This document shows, piece after piece, positions 12,688-23,836 of a stretch of 64,000 bases of DNA. The position numbers were made by a program, and so were the translations under genes. The stretch's first letter is position 1. Every line of letters starts with the position of its first letter. Under the pieces are notes generated by a model, which saw only the letters and a list, made by a program, of their open reading frames with translations, searched no databases and was not told the DNA's origin. Source of the DNA: Lithospermum erythrorhizon (lineage: Eukaryota; Streptophyta; Magnoliopsida; Boraginales; Boraginaceae). The stretch lies in contig JADFUC010001469.1 of NCBI GenBank assembly GCA_019722365.1, positions 1 to 64,000 of the forward strand. Reading direction: 5' to 3'.

Positions 12688-14198
12688 CTAATAATGCCCC
12701 AGTATATTTGGCCGGCAACATAATCTCTTCAAGTTAACTCTTTCCTGAATTCAAGAAGAATTGAAATTTGTATTGCCAGAATTCTCAAAAGATCAAAGAA
12801 AAGAGGACACATCTGACTGGAAGAAGGTAGCATACTTTTACCTTGGTGTCATCATGATCATATCTGATCAAGAAAACACATCGACATCCTCTTATATCGT
12901 GCAATCTCCTTTCAATTCTCAGGACATGAGCATCATAGTATCTCGCTTGTTCTTTGTCTCCTGTGCCAAATAGAAATGAGTTGTAAAGACAGGCTGAAGC
13001 TGCAAACATTATGTCATGAATTTGACCACTAATTCCTTAAGTCAACGAGACTATGTCATCAATTTGAAGTCTCGCCTGTGGGAGTGGACAAGCCTAAGTA
13101 ATCCAAAGTGCTACATAAGTTAAGTTGTATTACAAAGATGAAAAGGCCTTTCCAGATCAGTACAAAGAAAGAGTATGAAAACGTATAGTATTTGCAAACA
13201 TTTAGCAAACCATACCCCCTTGTAAAGAGTTATGCTCAACACTTGATTAAAGGTCATATTATTTGAGCATTTTATTAGGAATTCTACACCATTACTGACA
13301 ATTTTATAATTGACAACGAAATTGAATCCCCAAAATACACGGCGTTAAGTTTAAGACCTCGTCCTCAAAGAGTTTCAGAAACCCAATCCATAAAACATGA
13401 GAAATTTAAAGTGTGAAAATAAACAGACAGAGAATTTTATACGAGTTCCCCTCAGCGTGAAAAGACGTCGTGTTCTTCTTGAGAATCCACTAATAAATAG
13501 GAAACATCGTTTGAAACTCTACTTAGCCTAGTCTATCAATTGAGTAGTTTCATTCTCTGCAGAAATCTCAATTCTAGCCTACAAAGAGCGAATAAAGCTA
13601 CTCTAAATTTTCGAGAATAATATTAAGCACAATATTATTAAATTATGATGATTATATGTCTACATTGTGCTTTTGTGTGATAATTAACTCATAGTAAATA
13701 GCTATCTATTTATAGGCAAAGACATAATCTAACTAGGTTAAAGCCAGGCCTCAAACAAACCCGAAAACCACCTCAAAAAAGCACTTCAGGGGCACCTAAC
13801 TGGCTTTCATGCTTGGCCGAAAATGCCACGTTCTGGGGCAGCACCTCAGAGAACAATCGTGTTTCCAGCCCCTCACAAACGGCCTCGCAACGGCCTCAGC
13901 ACGCAGCCGTTATGGGGGCTGTTAGGTTCCTTTTCCCGCCTAGAAAAATTATATCCCCTGCTCCATGCACTCCCCTACTGTAGGGGCCCTACATCCCCAC
14001 TTTTTAGTCTTCTAAGATCTTTTGAACAAAGAAATACTCAAATCGGGTGAATACCTGAAAACAAAGTACCAGATCTCCGATTTTCACTCTCAGGCATTCT
14101 GAATGCTCCAGAGGAATAGATCGTTTGCGAACTGCATTTCTTACAATAACCCATTCATCTTCCTCTTCCCCAAATCCAGTATATCTCACAAGAACTTC
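12688..14198 (-). pseudogene. SAWADEE-domain (SHH1/SHH2-like) gene fragment
   Basis: Three exons encode the SAWADEE chromatin-reader domain of SHH1/SHH2, the plant homeodomain proteins that bind H3K9-methylated histone tails and bring Pol IV to targets of RNA-directed DNA methylation. Exon 14198-14055 gives [16 protein letters not shown] through LVLCFQ; exon 12960-12842 gives [13 protein letters not shown], then [17 protein letters not shown] with the zinc-binding-type Cys/His residues; exon 12744-12688 gives ERVNLKRLCCRP and a stop. The middle exon is 119 nt where phase 0 on both sides needs 120, so one base is missing at its start (gagacaaag in place of GAG + NNN + AAA). No homeodomain or first half of SAWADEE is visible upstream, between 14199 and the GBF gene. 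Read as a truncated, frameshifted fragment; a sequencing indel could explain the frameshift but not the missing front. Confidence 0.75.
12961..14054 (-). other. Large intron of the SAWADEE fragment with probable transposon insertion
   Basis: About 1.1 kb separates the first two SAWADEE exons. The part from about 13380 to 13990 has a different texture: 'gagaattttatacgagttcccctcag' resembles sequence common in plant LTR elements, and 13740-13980 is locally C-rich. No ends or coding region could be defined. Confidence 0.35.
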
Positions 14199-15291
14199 CT
14201 GTAAGGAATGGAAACATAATTTACAAGCTATCATCTACCTGTGAGATGACTACAAAGAGGACTTTCCTTCTTTACGGGAACAAAAAGAAGGATAGAAGAG
14301 GTTAAATGGAAAATCAGATTGTTTCGGCGAAACTGCAGAGCAAATAAATCATTTCTTTCTTATAATATACTACATATAATTCATATGGTCGCACTTCATA
14401 AAAGGTTGGTTGACTTTGGCTTTTCATAGTCAAAATTACAAAAGTCAATGAATTCATCTACATCGATGCATTTTATGTCAGTATACTAGAATTTTACTAT
14501 AAGAAACTAGAAAAAAATATATATACATATTAAATGTTATACTTTAAAACCATTTAATTATTAAGTTGTAACAAAACAATAAAAGTCATTTTTTCCCCTA
14601 TAAAGTCGGGTGGAGGGAGGGGGTATATAGAAGTATATTAATCTAAAATAACAGCTCCATGAAGCTATTAGAAGTTCTTGAAACAATTTAATTCTACACT
14701 AAGTGTTCCCAACATGTTCGAATTGAAAACAGAGCTTACAAGTTCTCCCGAACCAATGAATCTGTGGGTCACAAATTCTTCAACATCATACCTGTGGAAC
14801 AAAGAGCTTAAATATTTTGTCTCATGTTGTTACATCCTACCCAATTGTTTTGCAAAAAATATAGTTTCTAAAAAGATTAAAGGGCGAGTAAATGAAGATC
14901 TTCATATTTTCTCGTTACAGTCAATACGTCAGCATATACTAACCACAAGTTCCAAATTCCATACTAGACTACTACTCTACAAGTAATATCAATACGATGC
15001 TCCACCTAATATATAATTAATGATAATTATATATTAGGTGGAGATAAACTATAAAGATTGGTTTGGTTATCATATACCAGCTGCCTTCACGGCTAGTTTA
15101 ATCTGAGAAAAGACTTCTCCCTCCTTCCAAGAACTCAATTATGTCTTGTCAAATGGAAATCTTTCAAGTTCTTAAGGAAACTTAAATCAGATATCTCATT
15201 CCTCTCTAATAATTAGCAGTAATCTTGGACTTAAATTATGCCAAAATCACATGTAAGACGCAAAAACATGCAAGATAACTCAACTTTCTGA
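14199..15291. other. Gene-free spacer between the SAWADEE fragment and GBF
   Basis: No coding exon is recognised on either strand; I looked specifically for homeodomain exons on the minus strand and saw none. It should contain the 3' UTR of the GBF gene and the perfect hairpin at 15000-15043. Confidence 0.5.
15000..15043. repeat. Perfect 20-bp inverted repeat (hairpin)
   Basis: Left arm 15000-15019 ctccacctaatatataatta is matched perfectly by the right arm 15024-15043, with a 4-nt loop atga. It lies about 250 bp downstream of the GBF coding end. It could be a hairpin in the 3' UTR or a remnant of a tiny inverted-repeat element. Confidence 0.9.
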
Positions 15292-15375
15292 TCAGCCAGC
15301 AGCCACAGCATCAGTCCTTGAACTAGTGCCAAGAAGTGGATAAAGTTTTGCTTCGGATCTTTTGTTCTTGTACCT

Positions 15376-18202
15376 TTATTTTTCTTCATTGCTTTCATCT
15401 AGAGAACCAGAATTATTATCGACTTTTGCTAGCAGGTCGGCTGTATGAACAGGTTGTTGTCTCTGATCATTCATATTGGCAATCACCATTCGTTCCGTCT
15501 GTGCACGTGAATTATGTAGTTTGTCCTGTTAAAGAAAAATTCACTGATAAAGTTAAAAGCCTCAGCGTAAGACAAAACACCGGATAGTCAGCAGCTAATA
15601 GCAAATTAGGGGGCATGTCAGATACCATTATAGCAGTGTTTTCAAGCTTCAGTTTCTTCGAGTTCTCTACAAATTTGTTTATCTCAGATTTAAGGGTCAT
15701 GTTCTCAGCAGTTAATGACTGAACTTTAATTGCAAGTTCTTCAGCCTCAGCCTACATCATGAAATATAAAACAGAATAAGATAACAAAAGTAGAAACAGT
15801 AAAGTGCATCTGTTAATACTGTTTACTCAATTATTTTCCTATTTTATTTTCAGTTTTTCAAGTGCTGTCAATAGCTTGCAGAAAATTTTAGGATAACAGT
15901 TTAAAGCATAATTTGTTCGCATAATTAAAAAGGAAAATAATTAAGCATGCACCTGTTTCCTCAATCTTGATCTCCTAGCAGATTCCCGGTTGGACTGTTT
16001 CCTTTTCTCCCGTTTCAGCTCACGCTCATTCTAAAAGTAAACAAAATAAAACTGGAGTGAGACCAAGAAGGTCAAGGAATTTATAGGCAAACGCCATAGC
16101 AGAGAGATCCAACCAGGAAGCTAACATTAATAAAATAACTATTTAAGTATAAAATTATAAAACAGTAGTTGATGACGGCATAAAGAAAAAATAGAAAAGC
16201 AACTTTGATAAGAGACAATGTAAAAAAGCTTATTTGAAAGTTGGTGCACCTGCAACAGGGGCACAGCTGGTACCCCTTGATTTTTAATTATATTACTATT
16301 TGGATTTGCTGTAGTCGGTGTCTTCAAATATAGTGCCATACTCATGTCAGTTGAATTCTTATTGCCAGCATCAGCAGGGGATGGCATTAACATTCTGGCA
16401 TCTGATCCACACACCTCCTTCACAACTGGAGGCCCAATCTTTGGATTACCCTTGCCATCTTCGCCTGAAAGTGGCCATATTCAAACATATTAATGGATTA
16501 TATAAGTAAAACTCATCAAAACCGCAGTTTAGTCAAAGCACCAGTTAGGCATAACTATAAGCTGTAATGATTTTCAATTCAAACGAAACAAGGGTCTATA
16601 TTTTCACCTATTGATTGATGATTACCATTACTAGGGCTTCCTTCCCTGCTTCTTTTCTTATTCTTTTGATCAGCCTGTAACCATAAGCTGCTAGTAAGAC
16701 GTGTCCCATGTGGCATCAAAGCCAGTTGGAAACTACTAAATTAAAATTGCTATAAAATTATTAGTACTTGCCTCCGCTGAACTCTCATTACTTCCACCAC
16801 TTGAATCTTCAGTCTCTCCACTACTGATGGAACCAAAATAATCAAAATTTAGGTTCTACGTAAGAGCATTAACTAACAACATATGTGACACATAAGTATT
16901 ATCATATCGAGCTTTCATTAGCAATTATACACAGAGATCTACACCTATCAAAATCAAACTGAAGAAGAACAACGTTAGAAGGAACATGAACCTTTGTAAA
17001 ATTCCTTGATTAGCTCCCCCGTCAGCACTATTAGCATTACCATTGCCTGTTGACATTGCAAGCCCATCAAACTCATTAAGCTTCTTTACCAAGCGTTGAT
17101 CAGAATTTGCAGATGATTTGGTAGGTGTGTCCATACCAAGAGAAGCATTAGCCTGCACATCCATAATGGCAGTAAAACATATTCAAGAATTGAATTACAA
17201 ACTGTCACCAATGACTTTTATATAGATTTCAGAAATTATTCAGATTTGGAAATTGTCTATTACACAGAACTCACGGAAGAACATAAAAACGTAAGATTAG
17301 TTACTCTTGCAATTCTGATTCTTATAGTTACTAGTTCATCACAAAAGTTTGATTATAGTCATTATACACAACTTTGATTCAGAAAGAAAGCTGAAAAGAT
17401 TATCAGCTACTTCGTACTTTCAATATCCTCGTATGATAATGCATGAGTGAATAGTAATTTAGAGATTAAAGGTTCCCCTCTACTTAATTATGTCAAATGT
17501 TGATTTCCTCTAAAACGTTCAAACTATTATAACATTCAGAGAGAATGCTTACAAGAGTGACTCCAGGATGTGCATAAACACCACCATGAGGATAAACTGC
17601 ATATGGTGTCCCATAAGGTGACATCATAGACTATAAAAAACGGCCAAGTGAAAAAACAAAGGTTAAACCACAGTGCTCTTATAACAAGGAAGCTGATTAA
17701 GTCTAAGATCAACAACTCTGGATCCCAATACCTGAGGCGGACCCCACATATAACAGTGGAGAGGGTGCCCAGATGCAACAGCTGGGTTAAAGTACGGTGG
17801 TACAGCAACTTGAGGACCATAATATGCCTGATGATAAAGCTATTTTAACTATCCTTCATAATAAAATACTTATCGTCAATTTACTTATATGATAAGCTAC
17901 AGAAATAAAAAGATTAATAACCTGCATGGTAGCCCAATCAGGATAGACATGCACGTTAGTTTGCTCCTGCTGAACATGAAAAATAGTTCCAACTTCTCAT
18001 ATTCAAGTTAAAGAAATAAAGAAGGGTTCTGTTTGAATCTCACAAAACTACGGGAAGTCTGTCTGTGTTGTTACATTCATCTGATGTAGTATCTATATGT
18101 TATATTATTGAGCCATGTTTATATGTATGGCACGACTAAGCTTACCACAGGAGGAGATGACTTCTCAGCCTTACAAGACATTCCATCCTCACTATGTCCC
18201 AT
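15376..18202 (-). CDS. G-box-binding bZIP transcription factor (GBF/CPRF1-like)
   Basis: Plant bZIP protein with an N-terminal MFMR (Pro-rich activation) region, binding CACGTG elements as a dimer in the nucleus. Eleven exons: 18202-18146 (MGHSEDGMSCKAEK), 17969-17922 (VYPDWATMQ), 17827-17732 (AYYGP..YMWGPPQ), 17630-17553 (SPYGTPYAVYPHGG), 17152-16992, 16823-16772, 16674-16608, 16464-16250, 16030-15953 (basic region KRKQSNRESARRSRLRKQ), 15751-15626 (leucine zipper), and the last from 15525. All junctions keep frame, giving 375 aa. The intron after 16772 needs a GC donor (GAG|GCAAGT); the GT donor 4 nt on leads straight to a stop. An in-frame TAA at 15376-15378 ends the frame, yet the following 27 codons stay open to a TGA at 15292 and encode the conserved GBF tail (TDAVAAG). 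So this copy probably lost its last 27 residues, unless the TAA is an error. GBF family is sure; which GBF (GBF3/CPRF1 type) is a guess. Confidence 0.9.
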
Positions 18203-20060
18203 GATGAAATAGTAGATGAAACAATGACAGAGTTCACGCCACAGATTATGGCTCCCTGTATCAACAGAACAACTACTCAGGAGATTACATAAGTTTCAAA
18301 TGTTCATGGAATTAAATGGCCCTCTAATTTAAGACATCACATGCTACACTTGAAGTAAGAACCTATAGGTGAAGGATAATATAATGTAGAAAAGAAATAA
18401 ATACGCCCCGAGAGAACAAAATGATAGTGCCTTGTATTACAAAAAGTAGAACGTGTATGGTTAAGAACCTGAAGTCCCCGCTTTTTGTTTCTGCAAGAAT
18501 ACACAATCATGCTTGGTCTTGATTTTCTTATGTTATACGAAGTATAAACCATTATATTACTTGATTAGCATGAACCATTTACAAAAGGGAGTTGATGCAT
18601 TGCTTCTAGTAGCTCCGGAAAAAACTTGCAATATGGAGTTGATGTATACCAATAGAATTATAAATAACCATAGACTGCTGGAAAACAGTATTTTTTGTTT
18701 GCTCCTCCTATTACACTTCCCGCAACGGATCTAAACATGCTGAAGTAGGTAATTTCTTTTCAAATCAGATAAAAATGATGTCTTTCACCAAAACTAAGAC
18801 TATTGCAATGAACTAAATAACAATGATCCACGAGGGTGTTGGTAAAAAATTTGCTCCACTAACTTGTATAAGGGTGAAAAGGCCCCCTATAGAATCCAGT
18901 CAAAACCTAGGCAATCACTAAACTAATACTCTTTCCGTCACAAAATACTTGATGATGTAGAACAAAAGTGTTGTCCCAGAATACTCGAAATAGTTGATTG
19001 TGCAAAACAAAAGTCATAATTTTTTCATTATCTTTAAATTTTTGTCCCTATAAAGTTTCAATTTTTATCTTAAAAAGTACAGGGTAACTATTACCTTACC
19101 ACTATTCCGATTATTCCAAGTAATCAACAATTTTGAGACGGAGAGAGTAACAACTATCATTCTAACTTGTAAGCTCTCCTGAGAATTCCCTATCAAATTA
19201 TTCTTTTTCCAATTCTATAAAGGGACACTTGAACAACTCACATCTCAATCAACTCAGTGCCTAGTACATCTCATAATGGCTTAATTTCACATTTCAACAT
19301 GAAGTGAGAAGGGTAGTACAGTCAGTTAGGAGGCCCCTCAGATCACCATGAAAGCAACTAACACAGAATCAACTTTATGTCTTTATTACACCCAAGCCCC
19401 CCAAAGTATGATATGACAAGAATACCCCTCAATATTTATTAGGACTATCGGAGTCCTTGATAGGTAGTTAGATTTAGATTTGGTTTATCTATTATTGGTT
19501 ATATTAAGTTTAAGTTTAATATTTACTTATAAATATATGTCACCTCTCTAACTGTAACGAAGGTAACAACTATAATTTTAGAATTTATCAATATCACACC
19601 CACCTTCGACAGAAAAAAATATAGTATGAAAACAAAAACATTATGAACAACGGATCAACAAACTGCCAAATATTAATCTCAACACAATCAGCTAAAGAAA
19701 CCTGTAAATTTCATAAACAGCTACAAATATACAATCATCAACACACACAATTCAACACTCAAAAAAAATCCAATTACCATAGTAATTCAGAAATACGGAG
19801 TAGTATTTAGAAGCAAAGCTACTAGTTAAATGTTATTAACATTAAATAAATAAACGTAAATATCATATGAAATACCTTGAAATTCGACGAATTCAAAGTT
19901 TAAGCTGAAACTTAGCAGCTTTAACTTAAAAATTATGCTAACGACACATAAATATTAACGAAGCGAAAAATAGAAAGATATTAATGAGTTGAAGAAGAAA
20001 GAATTTAGCTAATAAGAGAGAGAGAGAAGAAGAAGACTAGCATAGTAGCATTGCCTACTT
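18203..20060 (-). other. GBF upstream region (5' UTR, probable leader introns, MITE)
   Basis: No other gene is seen. A CT-rich tract on the minus strand at 20010-20036 (gaga/gaaga on plus) looks like a plant 5' leader, which would put the transcription start near 20.04 kb with one or more leader introns. A Stowaway-like MITE lies inside at 18929-19147. The transcript structure is inference. Confidence 0.4.
18929..19147. mobile_element. Stowaway-like MITE (219 bp)
   Basis: Left end CTCTTTCCGTCACAAAAT and right end ATTTTGAGACGGAGAGAG are inverted repeats typical of Stowaway (CTCCCTCCGTC...), flanked by TA on both sides (18927-18928 and 19148-19149). No coding capacity. It lies in the presumed leader intron of the GBF gene. 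Confidence 0.8.
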
Positions 20061-21393
20061 TTTTTTTTCCTATTTTACACTTTTAATAGTAACATCCACG
20101 AAAATATTCAATCTCCATTTAAACAGAGTTATATTAAAGAAGAACGGTTTGAGATTATACGAAATTGTACGATCATGTAAGAAGAGGCTAGTACAAAACA
20201 TGTTGAGGAACAACATTAAGCAAATTTTAGCCTTAAGGTCTGCAAAAAATATGACCGGAATATTGAACATTGAAATATCAACATGTTTATAAGAGATCGT
20301 TATAAAGATAATAATATTGAGGAGTTGTATAGAATTACACATAAAGACATAGTTAGAAATTAAGTGATTTGTGACAAAGTAGATGTTATAATTGAGAGAT
20401 AACGGTTTGAGATGATATGATCATGTAATAAGATGCCAATGAATCCTTAAGTCGAGAAGATGTGTGAGATTATGATGATCGTATGAAGTCATAGTTGGAC
20501 AAAGATTATATTGAAGTACTTTAAGTTCGTTGGTCTACTAAGAAGGATGAATCGGCATAGAAGTAATTGATAAGTACTATTATGATCCTTCTCTCGGCTT
20601 AGTTTAGCTAAGATTTGATTTGGTTTGTTCGCTATCGAAAGTTGATGTGTTCATTTGTATAGGAATCGTGGATATGGAGTTGGTGAGTGGGGCAACGTGT
20701 TGAATAAATTTAATGAGTAAGCGAGGAGGCTAAGTGAGTTAATAATAAATAATATTGGTGGGTTTAATTGGAGTTGATAGGGTGGTTTGAAATCCGGGAC
20801 GTGGCATGGGCCACCGATTCGAGCTAAAGATAAACAATAAACCAATCACAATGTTCCATACGTCCACGTGTCACCAGCCCAAATCCCACAAGACTAATAA
20901 CAAAAACAAACTCTTTTTTGTTTTAGAAAAGCTGTAAATAAATGGCGATTCGCGGCTTCCTACATGGCGCGGTACTTTCGTTTCCGGCCATTTTTACTGT
21001 TTTGCCATGGCCCACACCCCTCACGGTTTCACACACCCATCTTTCCTTGAGGCTTATCAGGTAAACTTTATGTATGAGTACTAGCTTGTTTTATGCTCTC
21101 ATTTTTCTACTTACTTCATACTTTGTTAGATAATTGAATCTTTAAATGTCATTTTATTAGTGATTGCTTGTTTTCATGTGTGCAAAATATGAAGGGGTGT
21201 GTCTAATCATTCTTTGTTACTCTATAATTAGAAAATAGGAATAGAGTTATTCTACGCTGATCAAAGCGACTGCCGGAAGATTCATGGAGTTAGTACTAAT
21301 GAGTTGATTCTTTGATCACGAAAGAAAGTACATAAATCTGAATAGCTTGTCTGCGATAATACTCCATTTTGTTTATCACTTCATTTTCTTCAG
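20061..21393. other. Spacer with weak LINE-like traces
   Basis: Two related segments (about 20140-20215 and 20400-20460) contain 'cggtttgagat.atacgatcatgtaa.a' and translate to traces resembling LRWYGHVxRRP, a motif near the C-terminus of plant LINE reverse transcriptases. Both are broken and the call is tentative. From 20940 to 21060 a short open stretch with ATG codons ends at a possible splice donor (cag|gtaaac); it may be a first exon for the CURT1-like fragment but matches no transit peptide that I recognise. Confidence 0.3.
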
Positions 21394-21844
21394 TGGGATG
21401 CAGTTGAAAACAAGTCTCTGATTCTCCTTTATGGAGGAGGGTGCCATTATCATTTGTTGCTTCTCTTGATGGTGTTAGTCTTCTCGACTTCAGTTCTGTG
21501 GTGTGTTTTATTTCCTCAGAGTCACTTTAGTTATTATATATCAAACTCTTATGTATTTTATTTTCTAATGCCAGCTCCCCAAGGTGATGGAGTTGGTAGG
21601 ACTTGGTTACACAGGATGGTTTGTCTACCGCTACTTACTTTTCAAGGTACGAATTCTTAGCCTGTGATTTCGCTCGATCAAACACATACATTTTCTACGC
21701 CCGTATTGCCGATTACACTATTCCATTCTCATCTACAAATTTCATTCACCCAATATTTACGTAGTAGCGATTTAACAGCAAAGTAGAAAAGAGTTGGCCA
21801 CAGATATCGAATCTTTGAAGAAGAAGATTGCTGGAACCGAGTAG
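21394..21844 (+). pseudogene. CURT1A-like thylakoid curvature protein fragment
   Basis: C-terminal (CAAD) half of a CURVATURE THYLAKOID 1 protein, which bends grana margins in chloroplasts. Exon from 21394 (after ttcttcag) starts WDAVENKSLILLYGGG; after this the frame is damaged: the expected second half of the first membrane helix is only partly readable and shifts frame near 21440. Exon 21575-21646 is intact: LPKVMELVGLGYTGWFVYRY, then LLFK. Exon 21779-21844 is intact: SRKELATDIESLKKKIAGTE then TAG. Splice sites of the last two exons are good (phase 0). The transit peptide and N-terminal helix are not seen upstream. A decayed partial duplicate is the best reading; a real gene with an unusual first exon is less likely. 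Confidence 0.65.
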
Positions 21845-23089
21845 AAACATGAATCTGTCAACACTGTAGGAGCAATCCAAGTCTTGTTCTATATTTCACA
21901 TTATAGGCTATATGATCTTGTGTTGTAGAATAGGTATCCTACTTTCTTGGAATAAGATTATGTTATTTCCTCTCAACGACTTCCAGATGTCCAGTGTTAA
22001 TTCGACATTTACTCCTTTACTAATGGCATCATTTCCCATATAATGTCAAGACATGATGTTGTGAATGAAGGTTTAGTTCTGTTTGCAACATAGTTGCAAT
22101 AATTATCTAGTATCTACAACTAGTATGGAGTGATGAAACAACTTCATGATCGTAGACTTGTAGTTGTCATTGGATCATATAAACAAACATCATTGTATTT
22201 CAAGCTTACCTACTAACTATTAACATTATTATTTTAATTCAAACTAAAGTTGATGTGTTAATTAATCTCATAAAGTTCATTAATTATTACAATTGACAAT
22301 TTGTACCATATTTTATGGTCCGTTTGTTTTGGATGGATTGTATTGAATCTCCTCATTTCCTTCGTGTGAGAGTTATAAAAATTACATCACTTAAAGAAAT
22401 GGACTCGCTACTTAAATTCTCCCTCACATTCTAAATCGATTTTTTCTTACCAAGACTTCTAAGATGTGTCATCAACATCTCAAATTATTATCCTCAAAAT
22501 TTAGATTAATCGAGATAAATGCTATTTTTAATTATGTTTTCTCTAGTACGGAATATAATTTTCTCCAAATATAGAATGTAAAAATAACTAATTGTCACAA
22601 AACCTCACTTGTCCACCTAGAGGTTTAATCAATTGGTTTCTAAACAAAAAATACTCAGATCTCCGCGCCGCCGCTGCCGCCGCCACGCCTCCTCCACCGC
22701 CACCACATTTCGTATTTATCACTCTCTCGAATTTCATACTAATTTATTATTTCTATTTATTCATTATGTTTGCTGAAAAATCGAATTTGAATTAAATATT
22801 ACATACTAAAATGTTTCAAGAATCGTAAAAATAGAGTAAATATTACATTTTTAGTGAACCATTAATTCCCATTTAGCATTTTATGTTTATATTTATGTTT
22901 GCTGAAAAGTTGAGTTTTAATGAAATGTTCCAATAATTTCATACTAAAAAAGTTTCAAGAATATGAGAAATAGAGGAAAGATTAGATTTTTACGGAACTT
23001 ATTGCACCCCATTTAGTATTTTATGCTTAGAAGCTACATATTATAACTATTACATGTGAACTGCAGAAGTTTGATTTCAAAGTGAAAAG
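21845..23089. other. AT-rich spacer
   Basis: No gene recognised. Near 22661-22700 a short (CCG/CCA)n-like stretch encodes runs of Ala and Pro and is low complexity. 22795-23000 contains two similar ~120-bp segments (atgtttatatttatgtttgctgaaaa / tactaaaa.gtttcaagaat), a diverged direct repeat. Confidence 0.5.
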
Positions 23090-23836
23090 ATGATGCGATT
23101 GTCTGAATTTGGGAAGTTGAAACCATTGAGGACATCTTTGGAGTCCCTGAGCTGTCAATTGATGCAACGGTGCTCGGTGAGTCGCACGGCCAAAGGGAAG
23201 GGGAAAATGAAGGATGGGCAGTTGTTGAAGCGGACGAAAGGCAGTTTCAAGAAAGGGAAGGGAACTGCACCTAAAGGAGGAGGCGGAGGAGGAGGATCTA
23301 AAATGACAAGTGAAATGGAGACAATGGTGGATCAATGCTTGGGTTCGGCTGCACCAGTCAGGTTCTTGAAGCCCAAGGAGAGAGCTAGGGAAGCTGAGCG
23401 AGAGAAGATGGGAATTACTAGCAAGGCTCGGGAAGAGGAGAAGTCGAAGCTGAAGAAGCAAAAGAAGGAGTTTAACTCACCTTTTATGATGGGAACCCCT
23501 GGTCTTGATTTGATATCGTTAGGCTTGGTTGATGCAGATAAGATTCCTAAATATGAGTTAACAGTTGAGGATGGACGTAGGCTGGCGAAGGAATACAGTA
23601 GGGTTTTAATGCGGAAGCACAGGGCAAGACAGGCTGCTGAGACCACATTGTTGAAACTAAAGAAAGAGGCTATCGAGGCGTTGCCTGAACATCTGAAAGC
23701 TGCGGCGTTGGTTCCTGATTTGACTCCTTTTCCTGCTAATAGATTTATGGCGACTCTAACACCTCCTATTGAAGGGTATATTGCGAAGGTCAAGGAAGCT
23801 GCTAAAAGGAGTGCAGGCAAGGGAAAACGCAGATAA
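23090..23836 (+). CDS. Mitochondrial large ribosomal subunit protein mL40-like
   Basis: A 248-residue single-exon protein starting MMRLSEFGKLK. The N-terminal third is basic (KGKGKMKDGQ, then a Gly run GGGGGGG near residues 64-70), fitting a mitochondrial targeting or rRNA-contact region. The C-terminal half (about residues 125-240) contains KYELTVEDGRRLAKEYSRVL, a Lys/Glu-rich helix KLKKEAIEALPEHL, then FPANRFMATLTPPIEGY. The order of elements (ELT.E..RR helix, EALEEL-like helix, FPF..., TPPI..Y) matches the mL40/MRPL28 family of the mitochondrial large ribosomal subunit. The assignment rests on remembered motif similarity, so it is moderate; plant databases may list it as an uncharacterised protein. 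The first ATG of two adjacent ones was taken as the start. Codons are intact with no breaks. Confidence 0.65.
   Translation: MMRLSEFGKLKPLRTSLESLSCQLMQRCSVSRTAKGKGKMKDGQLLKRTKGSFKKGKGTAPKGGGGGGGSKMTSEMETMVDQCLGSAAPVRFLKPKERAREAEREKMGITSKAREEEKSKLKKQKKEFNSPFMMGTPGLDLISLGLVDADKIPKYELTVEDGRRLAKEYSRVLMRKHRARQAAETTLLKLKKEAIEALPEHLKAAALVPDLTPFPANRFMATLTPPIEGYIAKVKEAAKRSAGKGKRR

Noticed and set aside
12488..12690. Additional SAWADEE exon 3' of the CCRP exon
   Set aside because: The fragment ends at the stop at 12688; the sequence beyond has no matching motif.
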